The position numbers and the translations under genes were made by a program. DNA of 64,000 nt. Origin: Pedobacter sp. BAL39 (GTDB lineage Bacteria; Bacteroidota; Bacteroidia; Sphingobacteriales; Sphingobacteriaceae). The number at the start of each line of letters is the position of its first letter. Position 1 is the first letter of the stretch. Positions 1-9,286 of the stretch are shown piece after piece. The DNA is taken from NCBI RefSeq assembly GCF_000170795.1, contig NZ_ABCM01000026.1, forward strand, positions 1 through 64,000, in the 5' to 3' direction. The notes below the pieces were generated by a model that saw only the letters and a program-made list of their open reading frames with translations, made no database searches and was not told the DNA's origin.

Positions 1-2
1 CG

Positions 3-855
3 ACAAAACGCAGTGGCCACTGGAATTATTATAAATATTACTACAAAGTCTACATTAACCTTATGATGGTAAAGTAGTATATATTGAAAACACCAAGCAT
101 GAATTTTTCAGCTCATGCTGAGTCTGCACATGAACTTATTGCTGGGCGACAAAATAGGCACCTTGATCACGGGACTCTCTGCACTCTGTTTTTTTATACT
201 GCTGTTGAGCGGCCTTTACCTTTGGTTTCCAAGGAAGTGGACAAAAAAGGCGTTTAGAAGAGGCGTCGCACTCAAACGCGAGGTAGGCATGAAACGGCTG
301 AATTATGACCTTCACAATGTACTCGGCTTCTACGCATTGATTCCGGCTTTGTTGATCGTCATCACAGGGCTTGTCTTTGCTTTCAGCTGGGCTGACCAGT
401 CTGTACAGTTCCTGGCCAATGGTGCAAAGAGCGTCAAAAAGCGATCTATACCCAAGTCGACACCCAACGACACCTACCCTGCTCACCCTACAGACAGTGT
501 GATCACTACTTTACTGCACTTGCATCCGCAGGCCGATGTTTTTTCCATCCGTTTCAGGGAGAAAGATACAGATCCGCTGGATGTTCAGGTACGTCAGGCA
601 AAAAACAGGACGCATAACTTCGACTGGTATTACTTCGACCGTAACGATGGCCAACTGCTGATGAAATACGGGGATCGGGACATCAAGGGCGGAGAGCAAT
701 TCAGGAGCATGAACTACGACCTGCATACCGGTGCCTTTGCAGGGTTGCCTACCAAATTCCTTGCACTTCTGGCAGCATTGATCTGCGCATCCATGCCGAT
801 CACCGGATTTCTGATCTGGTATCACAGGCCAGTGCCTAAGAAAAAGAAGAAGTGA
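3..855 (+). pseudogene. PepSY-associated TM protein, 3' part, two frameshifts
   Basis: The long open part (from 115) has a TM helix, the motif MKRLNYDLHNVLGFYA, a second TM helix, a periplasmic PepSY-like stretch, then NYDLHTG and a last TM helix ending in GFLIWYHR. This is the C-terminal two thirds of PepSY-TM proteins, inner-membrane proteins often found near siderophore receptors. The upstream part is not in the same frame: frame 3 at 3-60 encodes YYYKVYIN, frame 2 at 62-111 encodes YDGKVVYIENTKHEFF, and frame 1 resumes at 115 with MLSLHMNLLLG. Joined, they match the family's order, so one base appears to be missing near 60 and another near 112. Either the gene is decayed or the sequence has two indel errors. 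The N-terminus lies outside the window. Confidence 0.75.
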
Positions 856-874
856 GGAATGAACGTCGCTTCTT

Positions 875-2689
875 TTAAGGATTGAGTTGATCCCCGGCCT
901 TAATTACCGCTTGATTAGCCGCTTTAATTTTTTCCAGTTCCATCTTCTCCACTGCCCTATCGTAGGTCAGCAGGCCATTCACCTCATGCTCCACGTCAGT
1001 GGTCTGCGTGTAGATGGCCACACTCAGGCCTTTGTACCTCATCAGCTGCTCCACCTGATCCATTAAAAAGACATACCGGTCAGTTAACCGTGCTTTGGTT
1101 GGTTCATAATCGTAAGCATTATTCTCTACCGGCCACATGTGACCACGTACAAACAGACCTACCCCACCGAACTCACCCAAAGATGCTGCACGGTGTTCAT
1201 CCGGCACTGAAGCACCATTTGGACCTACGTAGATGTGCGTGTCCACATAATCACCATTTCCAGGATCACCGTAGGCTTTTTGGTAAGGCGGATTGTTGTT
1301 GAACCCCGAATTGCCGTTTACTAGCCTTGAGGGGTCGTACTTCCTGGTCCAGTCTGTCATATTTTTCACATCAAAAGCACCCCAGTTTTCATTAAAGGGC
1401 ACCCAGGTGATGATGGATGGCGAGTTATAATGCTGATCAATGAGCACCTTGTACTCATCTCTGAATTTCGTTCTTGTTTTGGTGGTATCTTCATCCTGGT
1501 ACCATATTGCCGGCATATCCTGCCATACCAGCAGGCCCATTTTATCCGCCCAATAGTAAAATCGTTGCGGTTCAGTTTTCATGTGTTTCCTGATGAGGTT
1601 ATATCCTGCATTTTTGGTAAACTGCATGTCATACTTCAATGCCTCTTCCGTTGGTGCCGTCAGTATGCCATCAGGCCAGTATCCCTGATCGAGCAACCCC
1701 AGCTGCATGATGAACTTTCCGTTGATCAAAGGTCTGTTGACGCCGTTCACTTTGCCCAGTTTGATATCACGCATACCGAAATAACTGTTTACCTTATCCA
1801 TCACCTGACCACGCGCATCTTCGAGGCTGATGCTAAGGTCATACAAAAAAGGTGTGTCTGGCGACCAGAGTTTAGGATTGCTTATGGGCAGGTAAAAGTC
1901 GGTACCGCTAGCCGCATTGAGCTGGGCAACGACCTTTTTTCCGTCGAGCGCAACAGCGGCTACTTTTCCGGAACCTGTAGTATTTACCCGCAGCTTCAAC
2001 CGGTTGTTGGCCAGGTCGGGTAGTATGCGAATATTTTCAATGTGTGTCTTATTCACCGGCTCCAGCCATACCGTTTGCCAGATACCCGAACAAAACGTAT
2101 AATCACCCCTTGGCCCACTCTTGCCTGAAGGGACACGGCCATCATTTAAATCATAAGCCGCAACCACTAATGTGTTCTCGCCACTTTTCAGGTAGGGCGT
2201 AATGTCAAAACTGAAGGCATCATAACTACCCGCATGGCTGCCTGCCTTGCGTCCATTCACGAATAAAGTAGCATGATGTGCTACTGCCTCAAAGTGGATC
2301 AATACCTGTTTACCTTTCCAGCCGGCAGGAATGGTAACCTTACGTTGATACCACATATTGATCTCCTGCTTGCGCTGGATGCCGGACAAATAGGATTCCG
2401 GGCAGTATGGAACGAGGATACGTGCTGCTTTAGCATCAAAAGATATCGGTTTATCCGGATCAAGCGTACTCGCCACATTTTTTCCGCCCAGGTAACTCCA
2501 CTTACCATTCAGGCAAAGCCAATCACCCCGCTCCAGCTGTGGCCTTGGATATTCAGGAAAAGGAACATCGGCCTGTTCCGCTGATTTTGTCCACTGGGTC
2601 GGTAATGCTGCCACCTGTGCAAGTAAAACTGAACTATTAAGGCTGAGGAAAATTAAAAACAGGACAACGTTGATCTGGTACTTATTCAT
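875..2689 (-). CDS. Secreted glycoside hydrolase family 2 protein
   Basis: 604 residues with an N-terminal signal peptide (hydrophobic to about residue 24, ending LLAQ). The order is a jelly-roll sugar-binding domain (about 45-200), an immunoglobulin-like domain (about 210-310) and a TIM barrel. The barrel has the GH2 acid/base motif PFNENWG (Glu434) and the nucleophile-type motif LGEFGG (Glu506), a spacing normal for GH2 retaining enzymes. It probably removes non-reducing sugars such as beta-galactosyl or beta-glucuronosyl units in the periplasm; the exact linkage cannot be read from the sequence. It is transcribed away from fecR and susCD and is taken as part of the same utilization locus by position. 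Family call is firm, substrate unknown. Confidence 0.9.
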   Translation of the reverse strand: MNKYQINVVLFLIFLSLNSSVLLAQVAALPTQWTKSAEQADVPFPEYPRPQLERGDWLCLNGKWSYLGGKNVASTLDPDKPISFDAKAARILVPYCPESYLSGIQRKQEINMWYQRKVTIPAGWKGKQVLIHFEAVAHHATLFVNGRKAGSHAGSYDAFSFDITPYLKSGENTLVVAAYDLNDGRVPSGKSGPRGDYTFCSGIWQTVWLEPVNKTHIENIRILPDLANNRLKLRVNTTGSGKVAAVALDGKKVVAQLNAASGTDFYLPISNPKLWSPDTPFLYDLSISLEDARGQVMDKVNSYFGMRDIKLGKVNGVNRPLINGKFIMQLGLLDQGYWPDGILTAPTEEALKYDMQFTKNAGYNLIRKHMKTEPQRFYYWADKMGLLVWQDMPAIWYQDEDTTKTRTKFRDEYKVLIDQHYNSPSIITWVPFNENWGAFDVKNMTDWTRKYDPSRLVNGNSGFNNNPPYQKAYGDPGNGDYVDTHIYVGPNGASVPDEHRAASLGEFGGVGLFVRGHMWPVENNAYDYEPTKARLTDRYVFLMDQVEQLMRYKGLSVAIYTQTTDVEHEVNGLLTYDRAVEKMELEKIKAANQAVIKAGDQLNP

Positions 2690-2921
2690 ATCTATCTGGT
2701 TTGCTGAGTAAAGCTAAGTTATTTTCGCCAAGGGTCAACCCTAAGAAACGTAATAATTACATTTAAACCTTTCAGTAGATCGATCCGTCAGGCTAAGCCT
2801 AAAAAATAAATATCTAACAATCAACCGCTTGCTATCGTCTCATCTTTTTTATTCCGTCAAGAGGGTAATCTCAGAGGTCTTTCGGGTATATAATAATAAA
2901 CCAAGTATATAACACCTGCCA
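2690..2921. other. Divergent intergenic region, GH2 / fecR
   Basis: 232 bases separate the start of the GH2 gene from the start of fecR, so both promoters must lie here. The 12-mer AAACCAAGTATA at 2898-2909, just before fecR, recurs at 3969-3980 just after it. No strong stem-loop and no credible small gene were seen. Confidence 0.5.
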
Positions 2922-3962
2922 ATGGATCCGTATGAGCACTTTCAAGTAGAAGATTTTATTAAAGATGAGCGCTTTGTGGATTGGGTTTTACAAACCGATT
3001 CTCCGCAGGATGATTTCTGGCAGCGCTGGATGGTCCATCATCCGCAGCAAGCTGAAAATGTTGCCCGTGCCCGTGCCATTCTCCAATCTATCCATATCAG
3101 ACCGACAGCGCATCAACTTTTTGATGCCGATGTTGATGCCTTCATTGCTAAATTTAGCGAGCAAACGATCGTCAGGACAAAAAACAACAAACTCATTACC
3201 TGGCTTGGTGCTGCTGCTGCAATGACATTACTTACCCTGGGCATCTGGTATTGGCAAAAGCCAGGTATCCCGGTCGCAATTGAAGTTGTCGCCAAAGCAC
3301 CTGTTGTACAGAAGATTGTCAATGATACCGAAAACACCCGCCTGATCCGTTTAAGTGACAAAAGCCTGGTGGTATTGAGACCCAAATCTTCACTTGTTTT
3401 TCCATCTGTCTTTGGAGCGGGCAACCGGGAGGTCCAGCTGAGCGGTGCTGCTTTTTTTGAGGTACATCGCGATACTGAACATCCCTTTGTCGTTAAGGCA
3501 GGTAATATCCTGACCAAGGTATTGGGAACAAGCTTTGATGTCATGATCAAGCCCGATGGCGAAAGCACTGTCTTAGTGAAAACCGGAAAGGTGCAGGTAT
3601 TCAATATGCATATTGGCAATGTCTCCTCGATCCGTGATTCCGTGATATTATTGCCCAACCAGACTGCGGTTTTCACGAACAAAACAGCCCGGTTTACTAA
3701 AGCGACGATCAGCAGGCCAGCCATGCTGTCTCCCGAATCGGCGAATAAAATTTTCTTTTTTACAGATGCCCCACTTTCAGATATTGTGGCCAAGTTACAG
3801 CAGGCCTACGGTGTAAACATCAGTTATGATGAGCAGAAGTTCAGGGACTATACCGTCACAGCCTCCCTTTCAAACCTGCCGCTGGAAGAAAAAATAAGAG
3901 CAATCTGTAAAGCCATTGATGCGCATTATCAATTTGGAGAAAACCAGATCCGCATCTATTAA
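2922..3962 (+). CDS. FecR-family anti-sigma factor
   Basis: 346 residues. A cytoplasmic N-terminal segment (about 1-88) with a tryptophan-rich stretch (DDFWQRWMVHHP) precedes a single TM helix (about 90-108, LITWLGAAAAMTLLTLGIWY). The periplasmic part holds the FecR domain (about 140-235: LSDKSLVVLRPKSSL, then FFEVHRDTEHPFVVKAG and VLGTSFDV) and the C-terminal DUF4974/STN-like domain (about 275-346, FTDAPLSDIVAKLQQAYGV). Such proteins sit between a SusC/FecA-type transporter and an ECF sigma factor and pass the substrate signal to it. susC follows after 219 bases, but no sigma gene is adjacent; the nearest one is at 11148, beyond the GH43 gene. Confidence 0.93.
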   Translation: MDPYEHFQVEDFIKDERFVDWVLQTDSPQDDFWQRWMVHHPQQAENVARARAILQSIHIRPTAHQLFDADVDAFIAKFSEQTIVRTKNNKLITWLGAAAAMTLLTLGIWYWQKPGIPVAIEVVAKAPVVQKIVNDTENTRLIRLSDKSLVVLRPKSSLVFPSVFGAGNREVQLSGAAFFEVHRDTEHPFVVKAGNILTKVLGTSFDVMIKPDGESTVLVKTGKVQVFNMHIGNVSSIRDSVILLPNQTAVFTNKTARFTKATISRPAMLSPESANKIFFFTDAPLSDIVAKLQQAYGVNISYDEQKFRDYTVTASLSNLPLEEKIRAICKAIDAHYQFGENQIRIY

Positions 3963-3968
3963 AACAAC

Positions 3969-4023
3969 AAACCAAGTATAAACCAAATTAAAACATGAAC
4001 GTATGAAGACAGAAACAAGCTAA
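3969..4023 (+). promoter_or_regulatory. fecR-susC leader with repeat and two mini-ORFs
   Basis: The 12-mer AAACCAAGTATA (3969-3980) repeats the one before fecR. It is followed by two very short frames, ATG at 3995 (3 codons) and ATG at 4003 (MKTETS then stop). The strong hairpin at 4044 comes next. This looks like a leader region or the remains of a duplicated gene start; no function is shown. Confidence 0.3.
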
Positions 4024-4043
4024 GCCCACAGCGTATAAAAAAA

Positions 4044-4069
4044 GCCGGTAGTATTCCAGTACTACCGGC
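4044..4069 (+). terminator. Hairpin between fecR and susC
   Basis: A perfect 10-base-pair stem, GCCGGTAGTA (4044-4053) with TACTACCGGC (4060-4069), loop TTCCAG. It is preceded by a run of A and followed by AATGTTTT. It fits a terminator or attenuator that separates fecR from susC transcription. Confidence 0.65.
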
Positions 4070-4181
4070 AATGTTTTGCCCCTTGTAAATGATTTGCTGC
4101 CATTTAACACATCCATTAAAGGAATTGTGATCGGGGGCGTTTTGAGTAACCAATCTTAAACCAGAAACCCAAACCAAAAGT

Positions 4182-7100
4182 ATGAAATACAGAGCTATAC
4201 TCGTAAAAATTATGACAATAACTTTTTTGCAGTTCATCATATCAGCGACACTCATTGGCACCTGTATGGCGAGCAGTGTGGACGCGCAGGAAGTGCTCAA
4301 TAAAAAAGTCTCCGTAGATGAGCAATCCATTGCATTTGAATCGCTCATTAAAAAGATCGAAAAAACCTATGATGTCCATTTCGTCTACAGCCCTAGGCTG
4401 ATAGATGCCAAAAGAAAAATCAATGTTTTCAGCCATAACCGGCCTCTATCAGAGTTGTTGGCACAACTCCTGGACCCCATCAACCTGGATTTTGAAGCAT
4501 CCGATGACGTCATCATCATCTCCAGAAAGCCCTTGGATCCCAACTCTCTAAGATCGGAGAGCAGGGACATTTCCGTTACGGGAAAAATTGTAGAGGACAA
4601 AACGGGCCTGCCGCTACCTGGCGTATCCGTAAAAGTCAAAGGTACTACTACAACTGTGGTGACCGATGTCAACGGCATTTACACCGTTAACGTACCCAAT
4701 ACCCAATCCATTCTCGTTTTCAGTTATGTCGGTTTTCAATCGCAGGAAAAAGTAGTCGGTGATTCCAAAATCATCAATGTGATCTTAGAAGGAAAACAGG
4801 ACAACCTGAACGAAGTGGTTGTAGTTGGCTACGGTACCCAGAAAAAAGCAGATGTCACCGGCTCGGTTGTGAGGGCCAACCTTGAAGACTTCAGGAACAC
4901 TCCTACCACCAACGTCGCCAACCTGCTACAGGGAACAGTACCAGGGTTAAACGTTGGACAAGTGAACAGGGCGGGCTCCACTCCAGGCATCAGCATCCGC
5001 GGTACGAACACCCTTGCCGGCAACCAGAATGTGCTCATCATACTTGACGGCGTGCAATATACAGGATCGCTGACCTCTATCAACCCCGACGACATTGCCT
5101 CGATTGACATCCTGAAAGATGCGAGTGCAACAGCAGTATATGGTGCACAGGCGGCCAATGGTGTCATGCTAATCACCAGTAGAAAAGGTGCTGCAGGAAA
5201 AACGAGGATCTCCTTCTCTTCTCAGTACGCCACGCAGGCCCCCAATGTTGACATACGACCTAAGGGAAGAGACGAATATTTGGAGCGGATCAGGCGCCTC
5301 TTCTATGACCAGGCTTTCTTAGCCCCGGATTTCACTCAGCCGAACCCTGCCTTTGACCTGGTCAGCAAGGTAGACCCTTCAATGAAGGATGCACAGGGTA
5401 ACCTGCTTCCCCATGATTTCAGCTGGTACGATGAAGCTTCGCAGAACGGATATGTATTCGACAACCAACTGAGCTTTAGTGGTGGTACCGACAAGATAAA
5501 CTACCTGTTGTCAGGCAGTCTGACCAGAAACATCGGCTTTATCTCTAATGATACCTTCAAAAGAAAAACCATCAGGGCAAACATAGAATCCAAAGCAACA
5601 GACTGGTTGACAGTTGGTTTACAATCCTTCGGAACCTTTGTCAATGAAGATGGTGTGGAACCAAACCTGAACGACATCAGGATCATGTCGCCGCTGGTGC
5701 TGCCATGGGACGAAACCGGTAAACTCAAGATCAACCCCTACAATACCAATGTCGTCAACCCTTTCCTGAACTATGAGGCTGATGACTACGACCGGAATAA
5801 CTACTTCTTTGCCAACATCTACGGAAATGTACAGCTGCCAGTGAAGGGTCTGAGTTATAAACTTAATTTCGGAAACAACTACCGTCAGACGCTCAAATAC
5901 ATTTCCAACCAGTACAACGCCAACCTTACCGGAGAGGCATCAAAAGAAAACACAAACTATTACGACTACACCCTGGACAATATCCTGACCTATAACAGGA
6001 AATTCGGCAAGCACAATTTTACCGGAACCTTGTTATACGGTGCCATTGAACGCCAGCAGGAATACACCCGCGCCTACTCCAATGGCTTTTCCAGGATCAC
6101 TCTGGGTTACAATGGCCTGGATCAGGGCCTGAATCGTTTTGCTGTTTCCAATGGCTTCAAGGAAGCCCTGAATTATCAGATGGCACGTGTGAACTACGGA
6201 TTTGACGAAGGTAAGTATCTGGTTACGGCAACCGTAAGGCGCGATGGCTTTTCTGGTTTCGCCGAAAACTATAAATCTGCCATTTTCCCCTCCTTATCAG
6301 TCGGATGGGACATCTCGAAAGAATCCTTCTTTAAAGTCGACTGGGTAGATTTTCTGAAATTGAAAGTAGGCTATGGAACAGTTGGTAACCAGACACAAAG
6401 GTACCAGTCGCTGGCAAGGGTTTCCACAAGTGCGGCTTATGTTTTTGGTGACGGTGGGGCCACCCAGTTTGGTCAACAGGTGGTTTCCCTTGCCAATCCT
6501 GATCTGAGGTGGGAACGCACCACAGGACTTAACTTTGGTATGGAATTCAATTTACTCAAAGCACGCCTTTCGGGTACATTTGATTACTATCAGAACAAAA
6601 CGACAGACCTGTTGTACGCGGTAAAGATACCAACTGTGACTGGTTTCGACGAGATACAGTCGAACGTAGGACAATTGAATAACCGGGGCATTGAGCTTTC
6701 CCTGACTTCTAAAAACATCAGTAGCAGCACCTTCCAATGGTCATCAACCTTCAGCCTGTGGAGAAACGTGAACAAGGTAGTAAAACTGCTGGGGGACCGT
6801 GATGGCGATGGTGTAGAAGATGACCTTCCTCAGAGTCGTTTGTTCATCGGGCAGCCGAGCTCGGCCATATTCGACTACGAGGTAGATGGCATCTGGCAGG
6901 TTGGAGACCAGATTCCAGCAGGCTACTCTGCTGGTACGTACCGCATCATTGACCAGAATGGTGACGGGCTGATCAATGCTGATGACCGCAGGATTTTGGG
7001 TATAGGTGCACCTTCATTCCGCGCGAGCTTACTGAACAACTTCCAATATAAAAACTTTACCCTTTCCGTATTCCTGAATGCGATTCAGGGAGGCAAGAAC

Positions 7101-7481
7101 AGCTACCTGTCCGGCAACACGCCAAGGATGATCAGGGATGACAACCAGATCCGCAACAACCACCTGAGTGGGATTGATTTCTGGTCGCCCGACAATCCGA
7201 ATGGTAAATACCCAAGTTCAATTCTCTCTGCCACGCTCAACCCTTCTCTTTATCAGAACAGGAGCTTTATCAGGTTACAGGATGTTTCCCTGGCGTATAA
7301 GTTCAGCGGCAAATACATTGAACGCCTGAAACTGCAGAGCGTAAATCTGTTTGTGAGTGGCAGGAACCTGTTTACATGGACGGACTGGGAAGGATGGGAT
7401 CCTGAAACCGATCAGGGCTTACTGATAGACGGAAGACCTGTACTCAGAGGGTATTCTGTGGGATTAAATGTTTCATTTTAA
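4182..7481 (+). CDS. SusC/RagA TonB-dependent outer membrane transporter with STN domain
   Basis: 1099 residues. After a signal peptide there is an STN domain (about 45-105), typical of transporters that signal through a FecR protein. A CarboxypepD_reg-like domain follows (about 127-205, TGLPLPGVSVKVKGT), then the SusC signature NEVVVVGYGTQKKADVTGSV, the plug domain (ISIRGTNTLAGNQNVLIILDG and SIDILKDASATAVYGAQAANG) and a beta-barrel ending in the aromatic motif GLNVSF. It imports oligosaccharides across the outer membrane with TonB energy, paired with the SusD lipoprotein 11 bases downstream. Length and domain order are complete for the family. The STN domain pairs it with the upstream FecR. 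Confidence 0.97.
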   Translation: MKYRAILVKIMTITFLQFIISATLIGTCMASSVDAQEVLNKKVSVDEQSIAFESLIKKIEKTYDVHFVYSPRLIDAKRKINVFSHNRPLSELLAQLLDPINLDFEASDDVIIISRKPLDPNSLRSESRDISVTGKIVEDKTGLPLPGVSVKVKGTTTTVVTDVNGIYTVNVPNTQSILVFSYVGFQSQEKVVGDSKIINVILEGKQDNLNEVVVVGYGTQKKADVTGSVVRANLEDFRNTPTTNVANLLQGTVPGLNVGQVNRAGSTPGISIRGTNTLAGNQNVLIILDGVQYTGSLTSINPDDIASIDILKDASATAVYGAQAANGVMLITSRKGAAGKTRISFSSQYATQAPNVDIRPKGRDEYLERIRRLFYDQAFLAPDFTQPNPAFDLVSKVDPSMKDAQGNLLPHDFSWYDEASQNGYVFDNQLSFSGGTDKINYLLSGSLTRNIGFISNDTFKRKTIRANIESKATDWLTVGLQSFGTFVNEDGVEPNLNDIRIMSPLVLPWDETGKLKINPYNTNVVNPFLNYEADDYDRNNYFFANIYGNVQLPVKGLSYKLNFGNNYRQTLKYISNQYNANLTGEASKENTNYYDYTLDNILTYNRKFGKHNFTGTLLYGAIERQQEYTRAYSNGFSRITLGYNGLDQGLNRFAVSNGFKEALNYQMARVNYGFDEGKYLVTATVRRDGFSGFAENYKSAIFPSLSVGWDISKESFFKVDWVDFLKLKVGYGTVGNQTQRYQSLARVSTSAAYVFGDGGATQFGQQVVSLANPDLRWERTTGLNFGMEFNLLKARLSGTFDYYQNKTTDLLYAVKIPTVTGFDEIQSNVGQLNNRGIELSLTSKNISSSTFQWSSTFSLWRNVNKVVKLLGDRDGDGVEDDLPQSRLFIGQPSSAIFDYEVDGIWQVGDQIPAGYSAGTYRIIDQNGDGLINADDRRILGIGAPSFRASLLNNFQYKNFTLSVFLNAIQGGKNSYLSGNTPRMIRDDNQIRNNHLSGIDFWSPDNPNGKYPSSILSATLNPSLYQNRSFIRLQDVSLAYKFSGKYIERLKLQSVNLFVSGRNLFTWTDWEGWDPETDQGLLIDGRPVLRGYSVGLNVSF

Positions 7482-7492
7482 ACAAGACAGCA

Positions 7493-9163
7493 ATGAAAAA
7501 GATCAATATCATAATTTTCTGTTTAGCAACGATTTTATTCGCCTCGTGTAAAAAAAGCTTTTTAAATGAAGAGCCTCTTGATTTCCTGAGCACCACCAAT
7601 GCCTACATTACCAATAAGGACTTCGAAGCATCCGTCAACAACCTCTATACCCGCATCAGGGCAGAGTTTTACACCAGTGGCGAGCAACGGCCTTTCGACT
7701 ATGTCTTTGGTTGTGACATTGTGTTTGACGGACAGCCTTCAGCCACGAGACATACCAATATGACCGCCGCCTACTCTCCCCTGAGTACAGAGATTCCGCT
7801 GATCCACTGGACCAACCTTTACAAAATTGTCGCAGAAACGAACACCATTATTGACAGGATTCCCGGGTCAGAAATGACGGATGCTGAAAAAACGTTGATG
7901 GAAGCACGTGCTAAGTTCTTCAGGGGCATGGCTTACAGGACACTTACCTATCTTTATGGCGCAGTACCACTGAACCTCACTGAAGTAAAATCGCCTAAGA
8001 CAGATTATGTGCGTGCGCCAAAGGCGGAAGTTCTGGCGCAGGTCATCAACGACCTTAAGTTCGCTGCCACCAACCTGCCTGCCATCAATGCCGTACAGGA
8101 CGGGCAGATCAATAACCTCGCCGCCTACCACCTGCTGTCGGAAGTTTACCTTGCTGCCGGCCAGTTCCAGAATGCAGCAGATGCAGCTACCGCCGTCATC
8201 AGCAATGCGAATGTGGGCTTGATGAAAACCAGGTTTGGTGTCAAGTCTGTTGATGCAACGAAAAATGTCTACTGGGATTTATTCCAAAAGGGTAATCAGA
8301 ACAGGAAAAATGGGACAAATCGAGAAGCACTGTGGGTCATCCAGTTTGAGACCGATGTTCCGGGTGGTGGAACAGTATCTACCGGTATCGGTGGCTCCTA
8401 TCAGTACGAGCGTCATTTTGCACCACAGATCATCAATTTCAGGCTCCCAGGCAGCTCCATTCAACCTTTCCGTTATCCTGTGAGTGACTATTCCGGTGGC
8501 CGGGGTATTGGCTGGGCGATCCCGACAAAATACTTCTCTGACGTCATCTGGCAGAGCGATTTCAGCAATGACCTCCGAAATGCACCATTCAATTTTGTGA
8601 GAGAATTTACGGTTACCAATCCGGCACACCCAAGCTTCGGACAGGTTATTTCCACCACTAACCCTCCTGCCGGCATCACTGTACCAAGGAGGGATTTCTA
8701 CCCTTTTCAGTCTAAGATCACCACTCCCGGTGACCATCCGGACGGCATGTTTGAAAACAAAGCTACACTGCTGCTAAAGGCGAGTGCGGGAGGCACTTAT
8801 GCCGACCAGTACATGTTCAGGCTTGCAGAAACTTACTTACTGAGAGCAGAAGCTTACCTCGGATTGGCTGACCCCGGCAAGGCTGCAGAGGACATCAACG
8901 AGGTGCGCCGCCGGGCAAATGCCTCGGATGTATTGCCGGCTAATGTAAATATTGATTACATTCTTGATGAACGCATGCGCGAGCTGGGCTCCGAGGAAAA
9001 GCGAAGGATCACCCTGATGCGTTTAGGCCTGGTATACGACCGCGTTAAAAAATGCAACCCTTATTATACTGATGTACTTCCGACTTACAACCTATGGCCA
9101 ATCCCGGCTACCGAAATTGAGCGTAACAATGGTGCTAAACTGGATCAAAACCTCGGTTACTAA
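7493..9163 (+). CDS. SusD/RagB nutrient-binding lipoprotein
   Basis: 556 residues with a lipoprotein signal (LATILFASCKK, lipid-bearing Cys at about 19). The N-terminal part has the SusD-like helical repeats (FFRGMAYRTLTYLYGAVPL; AYHLLSEVYLAAGQFQNAADAA). The C-terminal part has the SusD hallmark FRLAETYLLRAEAYLGL and ends LWPIPATEIERN..LDQNLGY. It binds glycan at the cell surface and closes over the SusC pore. It starts 11 bases after the susC stop, so the two are co-transcribed. A very stable terminator follows the stop. Confidence 0.96.
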   Translation: MKKINIIIFCLATILFASCKKSFLNEEPLDFLSTTNAYITNKDFEASVNNLYTRIRAEFYTSGEQRPFDYVFGCDIVFDGQPSATRHTNMTAAYSPLSTEIPLIHWTNLYKIVAETNTIIDRIPGSEMTDAEKTLMEARAKFFRGMAYRTLTYLYGAVPLNLTEVKSPKTDYVRAPKAEVLAQVINDLKFAATNLPAINAVQDGQINNLAAYHLLSEVYLAAGQFQNAADAATAVISNANVGLMKTRFGVKSVDATKNVYWDLFQKGNQNRKNGTNREALWVIQFETDVPGGGTVSTGIGGSYQYERHFAPQIINFRLPGSSIQPFRYPVSDYSGGRGIGWAIPTKYFSDVIWQSDFSNDLRNAPFNFVREFTVTNPAHPSFGQVISTTNPPAGITVPRRDFYPFQSKITTPGDHPDGMFENKATLLLKASAGGTYADQYMFRLAETYLLRAEAYLGLADPGKAAEDINEVRRRANASDVLPANVNIDYILDERMRELGSEEKRRITLMRLGLVYDRVKKCNPYYTDVLPTYNLWPIPATEIERNNGAKLDQNLGY

Positions 9164-9186
9164 CAGCCGGGGTCAACCATAACAAA

Positions 9187-9229
9187 AGCAAAAGTAGCAC
9201 TTGATCTTCGGGCAAGTGCTACTTTTGCT
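9187..9229 (+). terminator. Strong terminator after susD
   Basis: A perfect 17-base-pair stem: left arm 9187-9203 (AGCAAAAGTAGCACTTG), right arm 9213-9229, loop ATCTTCGGG. The right arm carries a TTTT run inside the stem. It should end most susCD transcripts, so GH43 expression needs read-through or its own promoter in 9230-9286. Confidence 0.8.
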
Positions 9230-9286
9230 GGCTAATCATTAAAATTTAAACAATTATCCTAACTTAGACGCCCATAATAGCTCAAA

